DNA of 58,092 bases, taken from contig NZ_JACJSF010000047.1 in the NCBI RefSeq assembly GCF_014698035.1, positions 1-58,092 of the forward strand, given 5' to 3'. Numbering within the stretch: the first letter of the stretch is position 1; each line of letters starts with the position of its first letter. The position numbers were made by a program, and so were the translations under genes. Of the stretch, positions 52,318 to 58,092 are shown piece after piece. This stretch comes from Desmonostoc muscorum FACHB-395 (GTDB lineage: Bacteria > Cyanobacteriota > Cyanobacteriia > Cyanobacteriales > Nostocaceae). The notes below the pieces were generated by a model. It did not search any database. It was not told the origin of the DNA and worked only from the letters and a program-made list of their open reading frames with translations.

Positions 52318-52809
52318 ATGGAAAAACGAATTTTAGGATTAGATCCAGGACTGGCAACTTTAGGGTTTGGGGTAATTACCTGCACACAAATTGCCAACAA
52401 GGTGCCAGAAACTACAGTAAACATGCTGGATTTCGGGGTAATTAAAACGTCAGCAGATGTAGAAATGGGACTGAGGCTATGTACCTTGTTTGATGATTTA
52501 CACACCGTGATGGAGGAATTTCAACCAGATTTGGTTGCGATCGAGAAACTGTTCTTCTATCGGATGTCAAGTACAATTTTGGTTGCACAGGCGCGGGGTG
52601 TATTAATTTTGGTGTTGGGCCAGCGTCGTCTTCCTTATGTAGAGTTTACTCCGGCTCAAATTAAACAAGCTTTAACGGGATATGGCAATGCAGATAAGTT
52701 AGATGTGCAAGAGGCAGTAGCACGGGAGTTAGATTTAGATGAAATTCCCAAGCCAGATGATGCTGCTGATGCTTTGGCAGTGGCTTTGACGGCTTCTTAT
52801 CAGCTGTGA
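52318..52809 (+). CDS. ruvC: Crossover junction endodeoxyribonuclease RuvC
   Basis: 163 residues. The four acidic catalytic residues are in place: Asp7 in ILGLDPGLATLGFG, Glu in LVAIEKLFF (about residue 74) and the pair in KPDDAADALAVAL (about 146-149). RuvC resolves Holliday junctions with RuvAB. The start ATG is standard. The gene is single, divergent from the yvcK-tsaE operon. Confidence 0.95.
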   Translation: MEKRILGLDPGLATLGFGVITCTQIANKVPETTVNMLDFGVIKTSADVEMGLRLCTLFDDLHTVMEEFQPDLVAIEKLFFYRMSSTILVAQARGVLILVLGQRRLPYVEFTPAQIKQALTGYGNADKLDVQEAVARELDLDEIPKPDDAADALAVALTASYQL

Positions 52810-52959
52810 ACTAAACTGAAGAATAATTAGTTGAACTGAGAAGTAAGCCTTCTATCTATATATTAATGGCTGTGAGTGTGATCGCCTGAACTGATCAACT
52901 TTGATTTGCAATGAGCGATCGCTCATGGTATTCAATAACTTCCCAAATTCTCACTACGC

Positions 52960-54216
52960 TTATATTAAACGGTATAACATCTCGCCAGCTTTCGGCACAA
53001 GTAAGATACCTTCATCCTCACGGTTAGCCCATTCTGTGGGTCTAATGGTAGCTGGATCGCAATAGTTTAAGTTATGAGCAGCACAGCGTTCAGCAGAAAT
53101 ACCAGTGGCTAAAGTGACGCGAATCCGCGCTTGTTCCCCTTCTATAGGATCAAATGTACCCATACCTTTTAAGTGAGTACTATGAGCCAGTACTCCACCG
53201 GGATAGGCTTGAAATTTATCCCACTGTTTGAGGAAATAATCCCGTACATGATAGCCAATTTGAGACAGAATTTCACCGTGTGTGTAGCTAAACTCAGTAA
53301 TGTGAGGGGCATATATAATTACTTCGCCTCCGTCAGCCACTACTGGCTCTAGCTTGTACATTCCTTTAGCGGCTGTCCAAATGTCATCATACATTTCGGG
53401 CATTACTGAAAGCACTTGTTTAAAAGGCTGATTTACATAAGTAATATGCAGTTTGGCGGATAATTTTGCGGCGGCTTCCCAGGCTGACTCTGGTTTATCG
53501 ATGTAAAGTCCAGCTAGCTGATTTGTTTTAGGTGCAACCACCATCGCCAAGCAAAGTTTCGGTGTAGAAATTAGGTTAGCGGCTCGGTTAATCAAACGCC
53601 GAACTGGTGTTATTCCCGATGTACCAATAATTTCGTAACTGGTTATTAAAGCGCCCAACCAGTGGGATATATCAATTACTTCCTGACCCCCAATACCGGG
53701 AAAAAAGTATTTATTTCCGCCAGAAAAACCGACAACTTCGTGGGGAAACACAGGGCCGCAAATCATTATTAGATCGTACTGTGTTACAAGCTTGTTAACC
53801 CTGACTTCAACGGACTGATGTAGCATTCCCCGGCTAATTTCTGCTATCTCATCTGCCGAAATTACTCCACAGGAAATAAAGGTATCTGGCTCATTCCACA
53901 GGTGGTTAAATATGCGAACTTCTTTAAAGGTTGTCTCTCGCTCTTTTGGTGTCACCCCCACTAGGTGATTAATCTGTTCTTCACTCATAGGATTATGTGT
54001 ACCCAGAGCGATCAAAAAATCTAGAGCCGGAACTCTTTTACCCAACTCCTGATGCAGCAATCGAAACATTTGCGGGATGGGAGCAGTGCGGGTACTATCT
54101 GGAATTAATACTAAGATACGCTGTCCATCTAATTGACGATCTGCCAAAGCTTGATGAACTAGCCCAGAAATTTGCTCGTCGGAAAGTGTTCCGTTAGTTA
54201 CAGCTAGTGAATACAT
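52960..54216 (-). CDS. LarA-superfamily nickel-pincer 2-hydroxyacid epimerase, probably acting on aldonates
   Basis: 418 residues. The N-terminal domain has VLIPDSTRTAP and ALGTHNPMS, with the His of the LarA GTH motif. The cofactor site FPHEVVGFSGGNKYFFPGIG has His, and Lys exactly 10 residues later, and SHW supplies a His 16 residues after that Lys. These are the spacings of His174, Lys184 and His200 in Lactobacillus lactate racemase LarA. All catalytic and nickel-binding residues are thus kept. It is the last gene of the uronate cluster and starts 2 bases after the SDR gene, so the substrate is likely mannonate or gluconate rather than lactate. LarB, LarC and LarE for cofactor assembly are not in the window. 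Confidence 0.85.
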   Translation of the reverse strand: MYSLAVTNGTLSDEQISGLVHQALADRQLDGQRILVLIPDSTRTAPIPQMFRLLHQELGKRVPALDFLIALGTHNPMSEEQINHLVGVTPKERETTFKEVRIFNHLWNEPDTFISCGVISADEIAEISRGMLHQSVEVRVNKLVTQYDLIMICGPVFPHEVVGFSGGNKYFFPGIGGQEVIDISHWLGALITSYEIIGTSGITPVRRLINRAANLISTPKLCLAMVVAPKTNQLAGLYIDKPESAWEAAAKLSAKLHITYVNQPFKQVLSVMPEMYDDIWTAAKGMYKLEPVVADGGEVIIYAPHITEFSYTHGEILSQIGYHVRDYFLKQWDKFQAYPGGVLAHSTHLKGMGTFDPIEGEQARIRVTLATGISAERCAAHNLNYCDPATIRPTEWANREDEGILLVPKAGEMLYRLI

Positions 54217-54218
54217 AA

Positions 54219-55055
54219 TTAAACTCCACTGTAGATACTAAATCCACCATCTACCGGCACGACTACCCCATTCACAAAACTAGAACTAGAACTGCATAAC
54301 CAAATTAAGGTACTGAGTAATTCGTCCGGTTTTCCGAAACGTCCGGCGGGGGTATGGTCGATGATTTTCTGCCCGCGCACGGTCAAACTGCCATCTGGAT
54401 TTAGGAGTAAATCTCGATTTTGTTCTCCAATAAAGAAACCTGGCGCGATCGCATTTACTCGCATTCCATCCCCATATTTTTGGGCAAGTTCGACGGCTAA
54501 CCAACGAGTAAAGTTATCTATCCCGGCTTTAGCGGCTGAGTAGCCAACCACTCGACTAATCACCCGAATGGCAGACATAGAAGAAATATTGACAATACAA
54601 CCGTGGGGCTGTTTTTTTTCAACCATTGCTTGACCAAAAACTTGGCTGGGGAGTAGAGTACCGAGTAAGTTTAGGCTAACTACTTCCTCAAAGGCTGCGT
54701 GTGGCATATCAAAAATAGTCGCATCAGGGGTAATTGTGGCAGCCGGAATATTACCGCCAGCCGAGTTTACCAAGATGTCTATTTGACCCCAACGCTGTAT
54801 GATTTTATCTCTGGCTATTTCTAATTGGGAGCGATCGCTAATATCTGCCAGTACAGCTATGCTTTCTCCACCGTTAGCAGTAATATCAGCTACTACCGCA
54901 CTTGCCCGTGCTTCATTGCGGCCTAGAACGACTACTCGCGCTCCAGCAAGGGCTAAACCTCGCGCCATAGCTCCACCAAGTACGCCAGAACCGCCTGTGA
55001 CTACTGCTACCTGCTCTTTTAGGCTAAAAAGTTTATTCAAAATTAAGTCTGGCAT
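54219..55055 (-). CDS. SDR-family D-mannonate oxidoreductase (UxuB/YjmF-like)
   Basis: 278 residues. Rossmann loop VTGGSGVLGGAMA (about 19-31), NSAGG (about 91), catalytic Ser in ISSMSA and the YSAAK catalytic Tyr and Lys (about 172-176). The C-terminal region HTPAGRFGKPDELLSTLIWL, followed by FVNGVVVPVDGGFSIYSGV, closely resembles Bacillus YjmF-type fructuronate reductases. It would reduce fructuronate to mannonate with NAD(P)H. Position between uxaC (133 bases upstream) and the LarA-like gene (2 bases downstream) supports this. KduD-like or another aldonate dehydrogenase is the alternative. Confidence 0.82.
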   Translation of the reverse strand: MPDLILNKLFSLKEQVAVVTGGSGVLGGAMARGLALAGARVVVLGRNEARASAVVADITANGGESIAVLADISDRSQLEIARDKIIQRWGQIDILVNSAGGNIPAATITPDATIFDMPHAAFEEVVSLNLLGTLLPSQVFGQAMVEKKQPHGCIVNISSMSAIRVISRVVGYSAAKAGIDNFTRWLAVELAQKYGDGMRVNAIAPGFFIGEQNRDLLLNPDGSLTVRGQKIIDHTPAGRFGKPDELLSTLIWLCSSSSSFVNGVVVPVDGGFSIYSGV

Positions 55056-55188
55056 TAATTGATTGTCCTGGTTATTTCTATTAGGAGTTAAAAAAATTTA
55101 ATATTTAAACGCAAAGGAGCGCAGAGGTAAGCGCAAAGGTACGCAAAGGGAGAAAGGAGATTTTAGGAGTGATTTTGGAGAATTGGTA
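55056..55188. repeat. GCAAAGGAGCGCAGAGG-type repeat between uxaC and the SDR gene
   Basis: Purine-rich repeats (ACGCAAAGGAGCGCAGAGGT, AAGCGCAAAGGTACGCAAAG) fill part of this 133-base gap. They are of the dispersed cyanobacterial type and do not end in a terminator. Confidence 0.5.
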
Positions 55189-56607
55189 TTAGTCCAGTTT
55201 GTAAGCACTCTTTGCGAGGTCGTAAGCTAAGGCGTGGGCGATGTCGTAGCCTTCTTCTTCGTCAACTAATCCCCGTGTTACTAATCCAGCTAACCAATTA
55301 CAAGCTACCCGCCGCCAGACATTATGACGGGCTGGAATAGAAACGAAAGCACGGGTATCATCATTAAACCCAGCAGTATTGTAAATTCCGGCAGTTTCCA
55401 TTACCTGATTGAAGTAGCGTTCCATGCCATTTACGCTGTCGTGAAACCACCAAGGCGGCCCGAGCAAAATAGTAGGATAATGACCAGCTAAAGGAGCCAT
55501 CTCTCGGCTGTAAGTGCTTTCATCCATACCAAAAATAATTAAACGGAAGCGCTGATCGTTCCCATAAGCTGACAATAATGGGTGTAGATTTCGAGTCCAT
55601 TCTATATTTAGCGGAATATCACCACCTTTATCAGATCCAAATCTCTCAAACAGAGCCGGGTTATGGTTACGCATAACACCACAATGCATTTGCATCACCA
55701 AACCATCTTCTACACTCATCCGAGCCATTTCCATGAATATATGACCGGTAAACTGCTCCACATCTCCTGGATTCAGTTTGCCGATTAATGCTCTAGCAAA
55801 GATAGCTTCTGCTTCTTGGTCGGAAAGACGTGTGGTATAAGGTGTAGCTGCACCTTGATCGGTAGCTGTTGCACCCATTTTTTTAAAGAAAGTGCGACGT
55901 TCTTCTAGAGCTTGTACAAAAGTAGCGTAACTGCTAATTTCTCTACCGATACTGCTTTCCAATTTGGTCAGATTTTCCCGCCAACCAGGAGCATCTAGGT
56001 TAACTACTGCATCTGGTCGAAAAGTCGGTCTAATTTGAGTGAAACCTTCTTCGTGGAGCGATCGCAGATTCTCTAGGTTATCACTGGCTGCATCGGTAGT
56101 ACAAAGCACTTCGATGTTAAAGCGTTTGAATAAAGCACGAGGGGAAAACTCAGGTAAGGCTAATAAACCTTCCAGATAATCATAGATACGTCCAGCATTG
56201 CGAGAATTTAATGGTTCATCCACCCCAAAGACATTAGTTAGTTCGTCTTTGAGCCACAACCCTGATGGAGTACCTTGGAATAAATAAAAATGTTCGGCGA
56301 ACAATTGCCAGATTTTCCGGTGGTCGGTTTCTGCTGGTGCATCATGAGCAGGTATACCTAAAGCTTCCAGAGGAACGCCCCGACTATAAAGCATCCGTAA
56401 AATGTAGTGGTCAGGGATAATAAATAATTCAGTTGGTGAACCAAAACGGGCTGCTGGATTAGCTAACAGGGCTGGATCTACGTGCCCGTGTGGGCAGACC
56501 AAAGGTAATGCAGATATGCTGTCAAAGAATTGATGGGCTAGTCGTCTTTGAACTGGTTCTGGAGAAAAACAGCGATCGTGAGATAAAACCGGTTTTTTGG
56601 TTAACAT
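55189..56607 (-). CDS. uxaC: Uronate (glucuronate/galacturonate) isomerase
   Basis: 472 residues, the normal length. The amidohydrolase-like metal site has CPHGHVDPALLA (about 38-49), FNIEVLCTTDAASDNL, and MQMHCGVMRNHN (about 303-314) as in UxaC. The enzyme isomerises glucuronate to fructuronate (and galacturonate to tagaturonate). It is uncommon in cyanobacteria, so use of plant or polysaccharide uronates is suggested. It lies 147 bases after the LacI regulator gene and before the SDR gene on the same strand, consistent with one operon. Confidence 0.94.
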   Translation of the reverse strand: MLTKKPVLSHDRCFSPEPVQRRLAHQFFDSISALPLVCPHGHVDPALLANPAARFGSPTELFIIPDHYILRMLYSRGVPLEALGIPAHDAPAETDHRKIWQLFAEHFYLFQGTPSGLWLKDELTNVFGVDEPLNSRNAGRIYDYLEGLLALPEFSPRALFKRFNIEVLCTTDAASDNLENLRSLHEEGFTQIRPTFRPDAVVNLDAPGWRENLTKLESSIGREISSYATFVQALEERRTFFKKMGATATDQGAATPYTTRLSDQEAEAIFARALIGKLNPGDVEQFTGHIFMEMARMSVEDGLVMQMHCGVMRNHNPALFERFGSDKGGDIPLNIEWTRNLHPLLSAYGNDQRFRLIIFGMDESTYSREMAPLAGHYPTILLGPPWWFHDSVNGMERYFNQVMETAGIYNTAGFNDDTRAFVSIPARHNVWRRVACNWLAGLVTRGLVDEEEGYDIAHALAYDLAKSAYKLD

Positions 56608-56754
56608 ATTTTTTGTTTGGTCAAAATTTTTAGTTTTACTGAGTGTTAATAAGGATTTGTCTTACGCAGAGTTGTCCATTTTGAAACATTTTCTCTTGTA
56701 GGTTTAGTCTAATTACACAAAAACTACAGTTTTCAAGATAGACACGATTTCAAA

Positions 56755-57783
56755 TTACTTTATTAATCTTGCACTACTACCACGCTCTACTAGAAAAGGA
56801 GATAAAACGCGGTTTTCCACAGTTTTTTCTTCTAATAAATCAAGTAACATTTGCATGGCATAGCCACCAATTTCTAACATCGGCTGGCTGACTGTTGTAA
56901 GTGTCGGTGTAACATAACTACCTAAAGCAATACCATCAAATCCAACCAGGCTTAAATTTCGTGGTACTAAAATACCTAGTTCTTGGCAAGCTAAAAGAGC
57001 GCCAACTGCCACCATATCGTTGTAACAAAAGATGCCTGTTACCTCAGCAGTCAAAAGTTTAGATAGCATGTTTTGTCCAGTGGCGACATCGCTGATTCTG
57101 GTATCATATTCGTCACTAATTGAAACCCAATCAGGATTTTGTGGTAAACCAGCTTCAGCAAGAGCCATTTGATATCCTTCTAGGCGCTGGCGGTTTGACC
57201 TGCTGCGATCGCTTACACCCAGATAACCAATGGTGGTGTGTCCCAGATTTATGAGATGCTGTGTGGCTAATCTAGCACCTAAGCGATCGTCTATTGCCAC
57301 TGAGTGAAATATTTCCGATTGATCTTCGGTCTGGCTGTTAATTAAAACTGTTGGTACAGCAATTTGGGTTAGCTGCTTTACATGCTGTTTACTAATTCGT
57401 GAGTCGGCTATTAAGATTCCGTCTACTCTCCGGCGATGAAAGGTATCAATAGCTGCCATTTCCTGCTCAAAATCTCGGTGTGAAGCACTTAACAAAACAC
57501 TCAATCCGGCTGGTCTGGCTATCTGTTCAATGCCGTCTACTACTTCAGCAAAAAAGGGATCTGCAATGGAAGTTACTACTACACCAATGGTATTAGTACG
57601 TTTATTTTGCAAACTTTGAGCTATAGCATTTGGCACATAGTTCATCTCCTGCGCCAGCTGCTTAATTTCTTCTCGCACTTTTGGGCTAATGAGAGCATTA
57701 TCTCGCAAAGCACGTGAAACTGTGGAATGAGAAACACCTGCTCTGCGAGCAATATCTTCAATTGAAATTCTTCGTTTATTCAT
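56755..57783 (-). CDS. LacI-family transcriptional regulator of the uronate genes
   Basis: 342 residues. The N-terminal helix-turn-helix ISIEDIARRAGVSHSTVSRA (about 6-25) and hinge (YVPNAIAQSLQNKRT) are canonical. The periplasmic-binding-like sensor follows, with NTIGVVVTSIADPFF and VDGILIADSR, and ends in a LacI-type ITPTL-like PTLTTVSQPMLEIG. It is the first gene of the uronate operon, so it probably represses it and its own promoter until an inducing uronate or aldonate binds. A palindrome fitting a LacI-type operator lies 23 bases upstream of its start. Confidence 0.93.
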   Translation of the reverse strand: MNKRRISIEDIARRAGVSHSTVSRALRDNALISPKVREEIKQLAQEMNYVPNAIAQSLQNKRTNTIGVVVTSIADPFFAEVVDGIEQIARPAGLSVLLSASHRDFEQEMAAIDTFHRRRVDGILIADSRISKQHVKQLTQIAVPTVLINSQTEDQSEIFHSVAIDDRLGARLATQHLINLGHTTIGYLGVSDRSRSNRQRLEGYQMALAEAGLPQNPDWVSISDEYDTRISDVATGQNMLSKLLTAEVTGIFCYNDMVAVGALLACQELGILVPRNLSLVGFDGIALGSYVTPTLTTVSQPMLEIGGYAMQMLLDLLEEKTVENRVLSPFLVERGSSARLIK

Positions 57784-57805
57784 TTTTTAGTTTAGATTTT
57801 AAAAT

Positions 57806-57823
57806 AATGCACACGTGTGCATT
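57806..57823. promoter_or_regulatory. LacI-type operator palindrome
   Basis: AATGCACACGTGTGCATT, a perfect 18-bp palindrome with the central CG typical of LacI-family sites, between the -10 box and the regulator's ATG. It covers the expected transcription start. Confidence 0.8.
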
Positions 57824-57830
57824 TGTATGT

Positions 57831-57858
57831 ATTATAGAAAATAATGGTTATTTGTCAA
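57831..57858 (-). promoter_or_regulatory. Consensus sigma-70 promoter of the uronate operon
   Basis: On the minus strand, TTGACA (57853-57858), 16 bases, TATAAT (57831-57836). Both boxes match the consensus exactly. The expected start is near 57823, at the operator edge, giving an untranslated leader of about 40 bases before the LacI-type gene. Confidence 0.82.
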
Positions 57859-58092
57859 GAGATTTTAATACAACTCATATTTTGCATACAAAAATTCAAT
57901 AATCTTACTTCCTGCCTCCTGTCCCTTATACCAATTTTTTATGAAGCTGCATAGAATTCGATCCCCCCTAGCCCCCCTTAATAAAGGCAGGGCTGATTCA
58001 TTCCATTTCAAACAGGATTTGTCAAGATGTTTAGCGAGAAAATTCTAAGTAAGCGTGACGAAGAGATGAACATTTAAGCACTGAAATATCAG
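57859..58092. other. Window end, repeat-bearing intergenic DNA
   Basis: No gene was supported. A fragment of the GATCCCCCCTAGCCCCCC element lies at about 57960-57985. Anything divergent from the uronate operon, such as a transporter gene, would lie beyond the window. Confidence 0.45.

Noticed and set aside
52920..52935. TGAGCGATCGCTCA palindrome as terminator of the uronate operon
   Set aside because: It is built around a HIP1 octamer, is common in such genomes and has no T-run.
54286..54504. 72-codon minus-strand frame inside the SDR gene
   Set aside because: Out-of-frame shadow of the SDR coding sequence, which has complete catalytic motifs.

Overview
The window is a piece of a cyanobacterial chromosome, most probably a filamentous, Nostoc-like member of the Nostocales. 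The evidence is the many HIP1 octamers (GCGATCGC) inside genes, cyanobacterial marker genes (a BciB-type 8-vinyl reductase, LdpA, Ycf45), abundant multi-domain two-component proteins, and the short palindromic repeats and CT/GA-rich runs typical of Nostoc-type intergenic DNA. No rRNA, tRNA or CRISPR array was seen.

Layout. 0-5 kb is accessory DNA: a frameshifted IS5-type transposase remnant, a small methyltransferase, a short peptide with a double-glycine leader, a UPF0175/PIN (DUF3368) toxin-antitoxin pair and the degraded stub of a second PIN gene. 5-8.4 kb is a compact drug-export block (DrrA-like ATPase, ABC-2 permease, MarR regulator, MFS transporter; three of the four overlap). 8.6-9 kb on the minus strand holds a 119-residue protein built from six 13-residue repeats. 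9.7-14.3 kb has recN, an AarF/UbiB kinase-like gene, a truncated dihydrofolate-reductase-like fragment and a TIGR03643-type protein. 14.3-19.3 kb has two half-size ABC exporters that look like a heterodimer, divergent from an EgtD-like methyltransferase. 19.7-26.9 kb has hicBA, a secreted pentapeptide/TPR protein, bciB, a NACHT-type STAND NTPase, an ABC exporter pseudogene with a repeat at its deletion junction, and a PD-(D/E)XK-like protein. 27-30 kb has ycf45 and ldpA.

30-44 kb is a signalling island. Two plus-strand sensor kinases converge on three minus-strand proteins (membrane hybrid kinase, REC-GGDEF-EAL, REC-kinase). In the gap lies a four-helix-bundle (S23-type) gene flanked by a perfect 32-bp inverted repeat. 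Several genes here carry in-frame inserts that look like mobile repeat DNA. 44.6-52.8 kb is largely housekeeping (MOSC protein, lepB, pyrC, tsaE, yvcK, ruvC) plus a patatin-like lipase followed by a perfect 20-bp hairpin.

53-57.9 kb is a uronate-use operon on the minus strand: LacI regulator, uronate isomerase UxaC, a UxuB/YjmF-like SDR and a LarA-superfamily protein that keeps all nickel-pincer residues. Read together they suggest glucuronate to fructuronate to mannonate, then nickel-dependent 2-epimerisation to gluconate, behind a consensus promoter overlapped by a LacI-type operator. The strongest candidates for undescribed biology are this operon, the 13-residue repeat protein, the NACHT NTPase, and the S23 gene inside an inverted repeat.
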